Part shown: positions 1-7,116 of the stretch, piece by piece
Layout of the letters: each line of letters starts with the position of its first letter
How positions within the stretch are numbered: position 1 is the first letter of the stretch
DNA from: Thiobacillus sp.
GTDB lineage: Bacteria > Pseudomonadota > Gammaproteobacteria > Burkholderiales > Thiobacillaceae
Length of the DNA: 16,020 nt
NCBI RefSeq assembly: GCF_024708915.1
Contig: NZ_JANJXQ010000232.1
Span: 1-16,020, forward strand
Reading direction: 5' to 3'
The notes under the pieces: generated by a model
What the model was told of the DNA's origin: nothing
Database searches by the model: none
What the model saw: only the letters and a program-made list of their open reading frames with translations
Position numbers and translations under genes: made by a program

Positions 1-1
1 G

Positions 2-1561
2 CGCGCCGCCGACTTGTTCGAACGCAAGCCCGATGCCCTGCTGCGCGCCTTCATCCTGTATGCCCAGCATCCGGCGCTGGCCGGGTTCGAGCCGGCCACG
101 CTGCGCGCGCTGTGGCGCGGCAGCATCCGCATCGATGCCGCCTTCCGCGCCAATCCGGCGCACCATGCACTGTTCATGACGCTGCTGCGCCAGCCGCTGG
201 GCATCACCCGGGCGCTGCGCGCCATGCATCGCTATGGCCTGCTGGGACGCTACATTCCGGCGTTTGGCCGCATCGTCGGGCAGATGCAGCACGACCTGTT
301 TCACGTCTACACCGTCGACGAGCACATCCTCACCGTGCTGCGCAACATGCGGCGCTTCACCGTGCCGGCACTGGCGCACGAACTTCCGCTCGCCAGCCGC
401 CTGATCGCCGGTTTCGACAAACCCGAACTGCTCTACCTGGCCGCCCTGTTTCACGATATCGCCAAAGGCCGCGGCGGCGACCACTCCGAACTGGGAGCGG
501 CCGATGCGCGGATATTTTGCCGCCGGCACGGCCTCGACAAGGCCGATACCGAACTGGTCGCCTGGCTGGTGGAAATGCACTTGGCGATGTCGCGCACCTC
601 GCAAAAGGAAGACACCAGCGACCCCGGGGTGATTGCCGCGTTTGCCGCCAGGATCGGCAACCTGCGCCGGCTGACGGCCCTCTATCTGCTGACCGTGGCC
701 GATATCCGCGGCACCAGTCCCACGGTATGGAATGCCTGGAAAGGCAAGCTGCTGGAAGATCTCTACCATGCCACGCGGGCGCAGCTGCTTGGCGGCGATG
801 AAGCCGTCGCCAACATCGCCGCCAAGCAGAACGAAGCGCGCGTCAACCTCGCCCTGTATGGCCTGCCTACCGGCGCCGCCGACGCACTGTGGCAGCACCT
901 CGACGCGCGTTATTTTGCCCGTTTCGATGCCCGCGACATGGCCTGGCAGGCACGCATGCTGTGGCGCCGCACCGACAGCACCGACGCCATCGTGAAGGCG
1001 CGCCTGTCGCCGGTCGGCGAAGGCATCCAGGTACTGGTCTACACCCCCGACCAGCCCGACCTGTTTGCCCGTATCTGCGGCTTTTTTGCGCGTATCCAGT
1101 ACACCATTCTCGAAGCCAAGATCCACACCACCCGGCATGGTTATGCGCTCGACAGCTTTCAGGTGATGGACCTGGCCAATCGCGGCATTCATTACCGCGA
1201 TTTTCTGAACTTCGTGGAGCACGAGCTGGCGCGCGACCTCGACCCGGCGCAGCCGATGCAGCCGGCACCGCGCGGCCGTCTGTCACGCCACCAGCGGCAC
1301 CATCCCTATCCCACCACGGTACAGCTGGAAGCCGATGCGCAGGGGCACGGCCACATGCTGTCGATTATCTGTGCGGATCGCGCGGGCTTGCTGTTTGCGG
1401 TAGCCGAGGTATTGATGCGGCATGGGGTAAACGTCTATGCCGCCAAAATCGACACGCTGGGCGAGCGTGTCGAGGACACCTTTCTGATCCGCGGAGGCGC
1501 TTTGCATACGCCGGCCGGAAGGCAGGCGCTGGAAACCGACGTGCACGAGGTACTGAAGTGA
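2..1561 (+). CDS. glnD: GlnD, bifunctional uridylyltransferase / uridylyl-removing enzyme, C-terminal part (5' end outside window)
   Basis: GlnD senses glutamine and adds or removes UMP on PII proteins (GlnB/GlnK), thereby setting nitrogen-assimilation activity in the cytoplasm. The frame is open from base 2 and the first bases align with about residue 339 of the complete second GlnD in this window, so the nucleotidyltransferase domain lies off the left edge; a TTG at 14 is not a real start. The HD hydrolase domain is present (HDIAKGRGGDHS, His-Asp codons at 452-457), which is the uridylyl-removing centre. Two C-terminal ACT domains follow, recognisable by FARICGFFARIQYTILEAK and by DRAGLLFAVAEVL. 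The end matches the family end, so only the 5' side is missing. It converges on the small minus-strand gene, with one base between the stop codons and no room for a separate terminator. Family identity is certain; the residue numbering comes from comparison with the other copy. Confidence 0.95.
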   Translation, partial: RAADLFERKPDALLRAFILYAQHPALAGFEPATLRALWRGSIRIDAAFRANPAHHALFMTLLRQPLGITRALRAMHRYGLLGRYIPAFGRIVGQMQHDLFHVYTVDEHILTVLRNMRRFTVPALAHELPLASRLIAGFDKPELLYLAALFHDIAKGRGGDHSELGAADARIFCRRHGLDKADTELVAWLVEMHLAMSRTSQKEDTSDPGVIAAFAARIGNLRRLTALYLLTVADIRGTSPTVWNAWKGKLLEDLYHATRAQLLGGDEAVANIAAKQNEARVNLALYGLPTGAADALWQHLDARYFARFDARDMAWQARMLWRRTDSTDAIVKARLSPVGEGIQVLVYTPDQPDLFARICGFFARIQYTILEAKIHTTRHGYALDSFQVMDLANRGIHYRDFLNFVEHELARDLDPAQPMQPAPRGRLSRHQRHHPYPTTVQLEADAQGHGHMLSIICADRAGLLFAVAEVLMRHGVNVYAAKIDTLGERVEDTFLIRGGALHTPAGRQALETDVHEVLK

Positions 1562-1562
1562 T

Positions 1563-1799
1563 TCAGCGCGCCGGCTGCGCGTATTCGTCCACGTAGCGCC
1601 CGCGCGCGGGGGCCTTGCGTGCCGGAGGCGACTTCTTGCGCACGCTGCCGGCCGGTTTCTTGACCTTTTCGTCCAGCTCGGTCTTGCTGCGGTTGCGGAC
1701 ACGGCCGGGACGCACCGAGGTGGTGGTGCCCGCCGCGTCGACTGCGGCATCGGCCAGACTGATATCCGGATCCAGCACCGCACACAGCGAAGCCTTCAT
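1563..1799 (-). CDS. Small basic hypothetical protein (78 aa), translationally coupled to the FlaF-like gene
   Basis: I do not recognise this protein. It starts with MKASLCAVLDPD, has an alanine- and aspartate-rich first third, then a long stretch rich in Lys, Arg, Pro and Ser (EKVKKPAGSVRKKSPPARKA) and ends GRYVDEYAQPAR. No membrane segment or signal peptide is visible; the second half is probably disordered and strongly basic, so nucleic-acid or partner-protein binding is conceivable but only a guess. The start is fixed by an ATGA overlap with the stop of the upstream FlaF-like gene (bases 1796-1799), implying coupled translation from one mRNA and a shared role, perhaps in flagellar gene control. 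A longer upstream reading of the same frame exists but runs antiphase through the FlaF-like gene, so the short form is preferred. It may be lineage-specific. Confidence 0.6.
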   Translation of the reverse strand: MKASLCAVLDPDISLADAAVDAAGTTTSVRPGRVRNRSKTELDEKVKKPAGSVRKKSPPARKAPARGRYVDEYAQPAR

Positions 1800-2179
1800 G
1801 CCGCCTCCCGCCATTCCTTGAGGCTGCCCGCCAGCGTATGGGTCAGCGCGATCAGGCTGCCCAGCGTGTCGGCGCTGGGCGCAAGCTCGCATGCGCCGAT
1901 CTTGCTGTCGGCATACACCGACAGAATCAGCAGGTTCTGCCGCACTTCCAGCGGGAAAGCCAGGGCACCTTCGGCCAGCGCAATCTGAATGCCGTGCCAC
2001 ACCGCGCGGCTGGTCGCCAGCACCGCGGCCAGGCGGGCTTCGCGGTCGGGGGCGTTCCATTGCCGCTGCATCGCCATCAACTGGGCCGCAATGGCGTCGA
2101 GCTGGGCCGCCTCCCCCACCATCGCGTCGGCGCGATGGATGCGGTACCGGGCCTGCCGGATCTGTTGTTCGGAGTTCAT
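1796..2179 (-). CDS. FlaF-like flagellar biosynthesis regulator (127 aa)
   Basis: The protein resembles FlaF, the small helical regulator that in alphaproteobacteria acts with FlbT on flagellin production. The visible likeness is in the second half: a conserved Trp (AVWHGIQIALAE, about residues 67-78), then FPLEVRQNLLILSVYAD and a C-terminal helix LGSLIALTHTLAGSLKEW, in the order and spacing usual for FlaF. The N-terminal half is a charged helix without motifs. The ATG at 2179 is chosen because it has a good AAGGA ribosome-binding site (bases 2185-2189 on the plus strand) with a 5-base spacer; an upstream in-frame start would place the gene over its own promoter. A near-consensus sigma-28 promoter sits about 50 bases upstream, independently supporting a flagellar role. 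No flagellin, flbT or other flagellar gene is present nearby. Alternatively it is a FlgN/FliT-like chaperone. The family assignment is from memory of the pattern, not a search. Confidence 0.62.
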   Translation of the reverse strand: MNSEQQIRQARYRIHRADAMVGEAAQLDAIAAQLMAMQRQWNAPDREARLAAVLATSRAVWHGIQIALAEGALAFPLEVRQNLLILSVYADSKIGACELAPSADTLGSLIALTHTLAGSLKEWREAA

Positions 2180-2184
2180 TGTCG

Positions 2185-2189
2185 TCCTT
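2185..2189 (-). promoter_or_regulatory. Ribosome-binding site AAGGA for the FlaF-like gene
   Basis: On the minus strand AAGGA precedes the ATG at 2179 by five bases. It decides the start in favour of the 127-residue protein rather than an extended one. Confidence 0.6.
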
Positions 2190-2231
2190 GCAGCTTGTGC
2201 CGGGGCACCTCGCCCACGGTTACGCTTCAAG

Positions 2232-2258
2232 TTAGCGGCGCGGACAGGGGCAACTTTA
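2232..2258 (-). promoter_or_regulatory. Candidate sigma-28 (FliA) promoter
   Basis: Reading the minus strand, TAAAGTT (TAAA at 2258-2255) is followed, 15 bases after TAAA, by GCCGCTAA (2239-2232). The FliA consensus is TAAAGTTT-N11-GCCGATAA, so the -35 side matches seven of eight bases, the -10 side matches seven of eight, and spacing is exact. It faces the FlaF-like gene, with a predicted leader of about 45 bases. No competing sigma-70 box is obvious. The match is seen directly; activity and dependence on FliA are inferred. Confidence 0.72.
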
Positions 2259-2296
2259 GGCAAGCTAAATGCATGCCCGAAAGCGTCGAGAACCCG

Positions 2297-2830
2297 TCAA
2301 TCGTCCTGCAGGTTTTGCCCCGGGAACAGGGTGTCGGTGAAACCGAAATGGCGCAGGTCGCGAATCCGCATCGGATACAGGATGCCGCGCAGATGATCGA
2401 CTTCGTGCTGCACCACGCGGGCATGGAAACCGCTCACGCTGCGATCGATCGGCTGTCCCGTCGCGTCGAAGCCCTGATAGCGCAAGTCGGCATGGCGCGG
2501 CACCAACCCGCGCATCCCGGGAACCGACAGGCACCCCTCCCAGGCTTCCTCCATCGCAGCGGACAACGGGGTCAGCACGGGGTTGATGAGGACGGTGAAC
2601 GGCACGCTTTCGGCGTCCGGGTAACGCGGGTTGGCATTGACCTCGAAGATCGCCACCTGCAGGCCGATGCCGATTTGCGGCGCCGCCAGACCGGCGCCAT
2701 TCAATGCGCGCATGGTGTCGTGCATGTCGACGATCAGCTGCGCCAGTTCGGGCGAGGCAAATTCCTCCACCGGGCGCGCCGCTTCCAGCAGGCGCGGGTC
2801 GCCCATTTTCAGGACATCGCGGATGGCCAT
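2297..2830 (-). CDS. def: Peptide deformylase (177 aa)
   Basis: Peptide deformylase removes the N-formyl group from nascent proteins at the ribosome exit, using a metal ion (usually Fe2+). All three family motifs are visible: [10 protein letters not shown] (residues 45-54), EGCLSVPG (98-105, with the metal-binding Cys100) and QHEVDHLRG (141-149, with the two metal-binding His and the catalytic Glu). The length of 177 is normal. The start ATG at 2830 gives [14 protein letters not shown], the usual N-terminus, and is preceded by GGAG. The first 22 bases overlap the 3' end of rsuA, so the two are probably translationally coupled. The family also has housekeeping copies next to fmt; no fmt is present here, so this may be either the main copy or a second deformylase. 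Confidence 0.95.
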   Translation of the reverse strand: MAIRDVLKMGDPRLLEAARPVEEFASPELAQLIVDMHDTMRALNGAGLAAPQIGIGLQVAIFEVNANPRYPDAESVPFTVLINPVLTPLSAAMEEAWEGCLSVPGMRGLVPRHADLRYQGFDATGQPIDRSVSGFHARVVQHEVDHLRGILYPMRIRDLRHFGFTDTLFPGQNLQDD

Positions 2831-3531
2831 GGCTGCTCCAGTCGGGTGAGATCGCCGGCTTCCAGCCAGCGCCATGCGCCGGCGGGCAAGGTTGCGGGCA
2901 GGGCATGGCCGCCGATGGCTTCGCGATGCAGCGACTCGACCCGGTTGCCGGCCGCCGCGATCATGCGTTTGACCTGATGGTATTTGCCCTCGGCCAGGGT
3001 CAGCCGCAAGTTGCGCCCGTCGAGCGCCTCGCACGTCAGCGCGGCAATCGGCGCCGGCTCGTCGTTGAGCTGCACGCCGCTGCGCAAAGCCTCCAGCATG
3101 GCGTCGTCGAGCCGGTCGGCGCAGCCTGCGCGGTACACCTTGGCGACGCCTTTCTTCGGCGAGGTCATGCGGTGGATGAACTGGCCGTCGTCGGAAAACA
3201 GCAACAACCCGGTGGTGTCCTGATCGAGACGCCCCACGCATTGCACCCCGCGCTGCACCAGTGGCGCCGGCAACAGGGAAAACACACTGGGATGATGGCT
3301 GGGGCGATGCGAGCACTCATACCCGGCCGGCTTGTGCATCAGCACATAGGCTTTCTCGCGGTAACGCCAGCTGACGCCGTCGAGCGTCAGCTCCAGCTGC
3401 GCCGGGTCGACCTCGGCCTCGGGCTCGTCGCAGACCACGCCGTTGACCGCCACCTCGCCCATGCGCACCCGCGCCATGCAGGCTTTGCGGCTGCCGAATC
3501 CCTGCGACTGCAAGGCACGGTAGAGTTTCAT
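2809..3531 (-). CDS. rsuA: RsuA-family 16S rRNA pseudouridine synthase (240 aa)
   Basis: RsuA converts a single uridine (516 in Escherichia coli numbering) of 16S rRNA to pseudouridine during 30S assembly. The sequence begins with an S4-like RNA-binding domain ([18 protein letters not shown], to about residue 55) and continues with a pseudouridine synthase domain in which [12 protein letters not shown] (residues 100-111) carries the catalytic Asp103. KVYRAG near residue 131 and [21 protein letters not shown] (split by family as a Lys/Arg-rich motif) match the rest of the fold. Length is normal. It follows mtip by 21 bases and overlaps def by 22, so it lies in the middle of the hpt-mtip-rsuA-def transcription unit. 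Small-subunit specificity (RsuA rather than RluE or RluB) is inferred from overall likeness and is likely but not proven. Confidence 0.88.
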   Translation of the reverse strand: MKLYRALQSQGFGSRKACMARVRMGEVAVNGVVCDEPEAEVDPAQLELTLDGVSWRYREKAYVLMHKPAGYECSHRPSHHPSVFSLLPAPLVQRGVQCVGRLDQDTTGLLLFSDDGQFIHRMTSPKKGVAKVYRAGCADRLDDAMLEALRSGVQLNDEPAPIAALTCEALDGRNLRLTLAEGKYHQVKRMIAAAGNRVESLHREAIGGHALPATLPAGAWRWLEAGDLTRLEQPWPSAMS

Positions 3532-3552
3532 GCGGCCCGCTTCATCGTGCGT

Positions 3553-4314
3553 TCAGAATGTGCACAACCCGGCAGCGTCGTTGGTCACCAGCTGCTCGAG
3601 CAGATGCCGCACCTGCAGCATCACTTCGCCCAGCACGGACTGGATCTCTTCCATCTGGATGCCGTCGCTCGACAGGCCGCGGCCGGCCGCGTAGTTCACC
3701 ACCACGCCCACCGTCGCGTAGCAAAGCGCCAGTTCGCGCGCCAGATAGGCTTCCGGCATGCCGGTCATCCCCACCATATCGGCACCGTCGCGCTCCATGC
3801 GGTTGATTTCGGCCGCGGTTTCCAGGCGCGGCCCCTGCACCGCGCCGTACACGCCGCCATCGCGCAGATTGATGCCTGCGCTGGCCGCGGCCTGAAGCAG
3901 CGCCTGGCGCATCCGGTCACAATAGGGGAACGTGAAATCGAGATGGGTGACCGGTTTGTCGGTTTCGACCAGACAGGTGGCCGCCCGGCCATGGGTGTAG
4001 TCGATGATCTGGTCGGGAATGACCAGCATGCCGGGAATCAGCGCCGGATGAATGCCCCCGACCGTGGCCACCGACACCACGCGGTCGACGCCGTGGTCTT
4101 TCAGTGCCCACAGGTTGGCGCGATAGTTCACCTCGTGCGGCGGAATGGTGTGGCCATAGCCATGGCGCGCCAGAAAGATCACTTCCTGATCGCAGATGTG
4201 GCCAAAGGTGAGCGCGCCGGACGGCTCGCCGAAAGGCGTGCGCGCCACCTTGCGATGGGTGATTTCCAGATTGGCGAGCTGGGTCAGCCCCGTGCCGCCG
4301 ATAATGCCCAACAT
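3553..4314 (-). CDS. S-methyl-5'-thioinosine phosphorylase (MTAP/PNP family), left copy (253 aa)
   Basis: Members of this family cleave purine nucleosides with phosphate. The family core is clear: GGTG near the N-terminus (residues 6-9), [18 protein letters not shown] (50-67), [10 protein letters not shown] (161-170) and [14 protein letters not shown] (181-194). At the base-binding loop it reads VVVNYAAG (204-211): Asn207 stands where adenine-specific MTAP has Asp, which favours 6-oxopurines, so S-methyl-5'-thioinosine (or inosine) is the expected substrate and hypoxanthine the product. The gene starts one base after the hpt stop (TAA-T-ATG), with AAGGA at 4323-4327 inside the hpt 3' end. The pairing with Hpt makes sense, since Hpt turns hypoxanthine into IMP. 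Compared with the second copy it has about eight extra C-terminal residues. Substrate choice is inferred from one loop and from context. Confidence 0.9.
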   Translation of the reverse strand: MLGIIGGTGLTQLANLEITHRKVARTPFGEPSGALTFGHICDQEVIFLARHGYGHTIPPHEVNYRANLWALKDHGVDRVVSVATVGGIHPALIPGMLVIPDQIIDYTHGRAATCLVETDKPVTHLDFTFPYCDRMRQALLQAAASAGINLRDGGVYGAVQGPRLETAAEINRMERDGADMVGMTGMPEAYLARELALCYATVGVVVNYAAGRGLSSDGIQMEEIQSVLGEVMLQVRHLLEQLVTNDAAGLCTF

Positions 4315-4315
4315 A

Positions 4316-4861
4316 TTATTTGTCCTTCAAAGCGTAGATAGCGGGCAGATTGCGCCACAGTCCGTAAGCGTCCATGCCGCAGCCGAACACATAGCGGTCT
4401 GGCACATCCAGCCCCACGAAATCGGCCCGGACCGGTTTGTCCAGCCCGTTGTCCTTGTTGGTCAGCACCGCCGACCATACCCGCGCCGCGCCCATGTGCA
4501 GGAGCTTGTCGCGAATCGCAGCCAGGGTCTCGCCCTCGTCCAGGATATCGTCCAGCACCAGCACGTTGCGGCCCACCACATTCTGCCCCGGCAACACCTT
4601 CCATTCCATCTCGCCGCCGTGGGTCTGGCCGCGATAACGGGTGACGTGCAGGTAATCGAACTCCAGCGGAAAGCCCAGCTTGGGCAGCAACTGCCCGGCA
4701 AACATCACCGCCCCGCCCATCACCGGCAATACCAGCGGAAACGTTCCCGCCAATGCCTGCGCAATCTCGCCGGCCAGACGATCGAGCGCGGCCTGCACCA
4801 CCGTCTCCGGCACGATACATTCGGCCTCATCCAGCAATTGCTGCGCTTCAAGTGGGGACAT
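4316..4861 (-). CDS. hpt: Hypoxanthine(-guanine) phosphoribosyltransferase (181 aa)
   Basis: The enzyme makes IMP (and possibly GMP) from hypoxanthine (guanine) and PRPP in purine salvage. The PRPP-binding loop VLVLDDILDEGETL occupies residues 100-113, preceded by PVMGGAVMFAGQLL (46-59), the usual pyrophosphate-loop region, and by the flexible-loop segment VTRYRGQT (73-80). The C-terminal base-binding part has PDRYVFGCGMD (154-164). Length fits the bacterial type I family. The ATG at 4861 is the first in-frame choice giving a family-like N-terminus (MSPLEAQQLLDEAE); its ribosome-binding site is weak. It heads the minus-strand operon and diverges from ampD across 78 bases (4862-4939), in which I find no convincing promoter box on either strand. 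Direct adjacency to mtip suggests a salvage pair that recovers the purine ring of methylthioadenosine. Confidence 0.92.
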   Translation of the reverse strand: MSPLEAQQLLDEAECIVPETVVQAALDRLAGEIAQALAGTFPLVLPVMGGAVMFAGQLLPKLGFPLEFDYLHVTRYRGQTHGGEMEWKVLPGQNVVGRNVLVLDDILDEGETLAAIRDKLLHMGAARVWSAVLTNKDNGLDKPVRADFVGLDVPDRYVFGCGMDAYGLWRNLPAIYALKDK

Positions 4862-4939
4862 GACGGACTCGTAATTCGACTAAAGCCGGAAGTCTAAGCG
4901 AAGTTTCCAGAGCATGCGCGGGTCGGATAAGCTTGAGCC

Positions 4940-5500
4940 ATGCTGCAACCTCCTTCTCTTCCCCCCGTGATCGATGCTGCCGGCTGGCTGACCAACGCTC
5001 GCCAGCTGCCCTCGCCCAACTGCGACGCCCGCCCGGACGGTACGGCGACCGAACTCATCGTCATCCACAATATTTCGCTACCGCCGGGCGTGTTCGACGG
5101 CGATGCGGTGATCGACCTCTTCACCAACCGGCTCGACTGGGATGCGCATCCGTATTATCTGGGCATCCGTGGGCTCAGGGTATCGGCGCATTTTTTCATT
5201 CGCCGCGACGGCACCCTGATCCAGTTCGTGCCGTGCACGCTGCGCGCCTGGCATGCCGGGATGTCGACCTGGCAAGGACGCGAGCGCTGCAACGATTTTT
5301 CCATCGGGATCGAACTCGAAGGCACCGACGACCAGTCTTTCACCGAGGCCCAGTACGCCGCCCTGGCTCCGCTGGTGCGCTTGCTGAAACAGGCCTATCC
5401 CATCCAGGCCGTGGTGGGGCACAGCGACATCGCCGCGGGGCGCAAGACCGATCCCGGCCCCCATTTCGACTGGCAACGCCTGCATGCGCAAACCGCCTGA
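4940..5500 (+). CDS. ampD: 1,6-anhydro-N-acetylmuramyl-L-alanine amidase (186 aa)
   Basis: AmpD is a cytoplasmic zinc amidase that cuts the stem peptide from 1,6-anhydroMurNAc peptides during cell-wall recycling; in many proteobacteria its loss raises AmpC beta-lactamase expression. Zinc ligands can be placed at His43 (VIHNISLPPG), His161 (VGHSDIA) and Asp171 (GRKTDPGPHFDW), with the catalytic Lys169 two residues before the Asp and a Glu in SIGIELEG (121-128). AHFFIRRDG (83-91) is the usual core strand. The common PGRKTDPGP reads AGRKTDPGP here, a minor change. No signal peptide is visible, which fits AmpD rather than secreted AmiD. Its last 17 bases overlap the start of the phospholipase D-like gene, so the two are likely co-translated. 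Confidence 0.94.
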   Translation: MLQPPSLPPVIDAAGWLTNARQLPSPNCDARPDGTATELIVIHNISLPPGVFDGDAVIDLFTNRLDWDAHPYYLGIRGLRVSAHFFIRRDGTLIQFVPCTLRAWHAGMSTWQGRERCNDFSIGIELEGTDDQSFTEAQYAALAPLVRLLKQAYPIQAVVGHSDIAAGRKTDPGPHFDWQRLHAQTA

Positions 5501-7073
5501 ATCGCTCTGCCTTGCCGGCGCCGCGCTGGCCGCGCTGCTGGCGCTGGCCGGCTGCGCGCCCACGCTCAGGATGAGCGCCGAGCGCCCGCCTTCGCATGCC
5601 GTCTCAAACCAGGCCGACAGCCCGTTGAAAGCGTATCTGTCGGCACAGATCCCGGCCGGCGAATCGGGCTTTCATCTGCTGCGGGAAGGCCGCGCGGCGC
5701 TGGCCGCCAGGCTGGCGCTGGCGCAGCGCGCCACCCATACGCTCGACGTGCAGTACTACCTGTTCCACCACGACGCCACCGGCAAGCTGGTCGCCGCGGC
5801 CTTGCTGGCCGCCGCCGAACGCGGCGTGCGTGTGCGCGTGCTGGTCGACGATATCGATACCGCCGACAAGGAACTCCGGCTCGCCACGCTGAACGCCCAC
5901 CCCAACATCCAGGTGCGGCTGTTCAACCCCTTCCACACCCGCAGCACCAATCTTTTCGTCAAGGGCTGGCAGGCGCTGCGCGAAAGCGTCCGCCTCAACC
6001 GCCGCATGCACAACAAGGTCTTCATCGCCGACAATCAGCTCGGCATCACCGGCGGACGCAACATCGGCGACGAGTATTTCGATGCCCACCATGACCTGGC
6101 CTTCGTCGACCTCGACGTCATTGCGGCGGGCGCCATCGTCGACAGTCTGTCGCGATCGTTCGATCAATACTGGAACAGCGATGCGGCGGTGCCCGCCGCC
6201 GCCCTGCCGGTCAACGCCAACGACATCCGGCTGCAGCGCACCACCCGGTTTTTGCAGCAGTACCGCACGCAACAGCTCGACAGCGACTATGGCCGCGTGC
6301 TGACCGCAGCCGACCCCCTGCCCAAACTGCTGGCGGGGAAAACCCCCTGGCACATCGCGCGCGCCGATCTCATCGTCGATCCGCCGGGGAAGGTCCTCAA
6401 GCGCAGCAAATCGCCGTCCAAACTGCTGATCGGCCAGCTTGCCGGGCTGTGGGTCGACCCCACCCGGCGCGCCCTCATCGTGTCGCCCTATTTCGTGCCC
6501 GGCGCCCTCGGCATGGCTTACTTCGAGTACTGGCGCAGCCAGGGCGTGCAGATCGACGTGCTGACCAACGCCTATGCCGCCAGCGACGTGCCGGTGGTGC
6601 ACGCCGGCTATGCCAATTACCGCATCCCGCTGCTGCAGGCGGGCGTCAATCTCTATGAACTGAAACCGGTCGCCGAACCCACCGGCGGTCGCCTGCGCGA
6701 CCTCGGCAGCGGCTCCTCGCGCGCCAGCCTGCACGCCAAGACCTTCGTCTTCGACGACGAACACGTCTTCATCGGCAGTTTCAATCTTGATCCGCGCTCG
6801 GCATTGCTCAATACCGAAATGGGACTGGTCATCCACTCCGCCGAACTGGCCCGCCAGGTCACCGCCATCGCCGAAGACGCGATGCGTCCCGAACGCAGCT
6901 ACCAGACTCGGCTCGTCGTCGAAAAAAACGGAAAAGGCGTCGCGAAACGCCTGCAATGGCGCGATGTCCACCAGGGTGCCGAGCGCATTTTCGATCGCGA
7001 ACCCGAAACCACCCCGATCCAGCGCGGCCTGTTGCGTGTGCTGCAGGCGCTGCCGATCGAGGAACATCTCTGA
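5484..7073 (+). CDS. Phospholipase D-family lipoprotein, ClsC/YmdC-like (529 aa)
   Basis: The protein carries two phospholipase D motifs: HNKVFIAD (His176, Lys178, Asp183) followed by a GGRNIGDEYF segment, and HAKTFVFD (His417, Lys419, Asp424) followed by GSFNLDPRSALLNTEMGLV. This duplicated HKD arrangement with the GGRN and GSFN/DPRS extensions resembles cardiolipin synthase C (YmdC), which makes cardiolipin from phosphatidylglycerol and phosphatidylethanolamine. The N-terminus has a charged start, a hydrophobic stretch and a lipobox LAGC (Cys24), so it is probably a lipid-anchored envelope protein facing the periplasm; Escherichia coli ClsC is described without such a clear lipobox. It starts inside the end of ampD. 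Substrate is inferred; a phosphodiesterase of another kind or a nuclease is possible, though the membrane anchor speaks for a lipid substrate. Confidence 0.87.
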   Translation: MRKPPESLCLAGAALAALLALAGCAPTLRMSAERPPSHAVSNQADSPLKAYLSAQIPAGESGFHLLREGRAALAARLALAQRATHTLDVQYYLFHHDATGKLVAAALLAAAERGVRVRVLVDDIDTADKELRLATLNAHPNIQVRLFNPFHTRSTNLFVKGWQALRESVRLNRRMHNKVFIADNQLGITGGRNIGDEYFDAHHDLAFVDLDVIAAGAIVDSLSRSFDQYWNSDAAVPAAALPVNANDIRLQRTTRFLQQYRTQQLDSDYGRVLTAADPLPKLLAGKTPWHIARADLIVDPPGKVLKRSKSPSKLLIGQLAGLWVDPTRRALIVSPYFVPGALGMAYFEYWRSQGVQIDVLTNAYAASDVPVVHAGYANYRIPLLQAGVNLYELKPVAEPTGGRLRDLGSGSSRASLHAKTFVFDDEHVFIGSFNLDPRSALLNTEMGLVIHSAELARQVTAIAEDAMRPERSYQTRLVVEKNGKGVAKRLQWRDVHQGAERIFDREPETTPIQRGLLRVLQALPIEEHL

Positions 7074-7080
7074 AGCACGG

Positions 7081-7086
7081 TAAAAT
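7081..7086 (+). promoter_or_regulatory. Possible -10 box (TAAAAT) ahead of purT
   Basis: TAAAAT lies in the 43-base gap after the phospholipase D-like gene and about 30 bases before the purT ATG, a suitable distance for a short leader. No good -35 hexamer is found 16-18 bases upstream, so the call rests on the -10 alone. Confidence 0.35.
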
Positions 7087-7116
7087 CCCGTTTGATTGTT
7101 ATCCAGGATTCCGGCC

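Noticed and set aside
14..16. TTG as a true start of the left glnD
   Set aside because: The frame is open to the window edge and upstream codons align with the complete GlnD; the start lies outside the window.
2704..4341. Long plus-strand open frame of over 500 codons opposite def, rsuA and mtip
   Set aside because: It is antisense to three well-supported genes; the translation is rich in His, Gln, Arg and Gly without family motifs, typical of antiphase reading of GC-rich DNA.
7076..7090. ACGG-N7-CCGT as a terminator after the phospholipase D-like gene
   Set aside because: Four-base arms are too weak, and the element more likely contains the purT -10 box.
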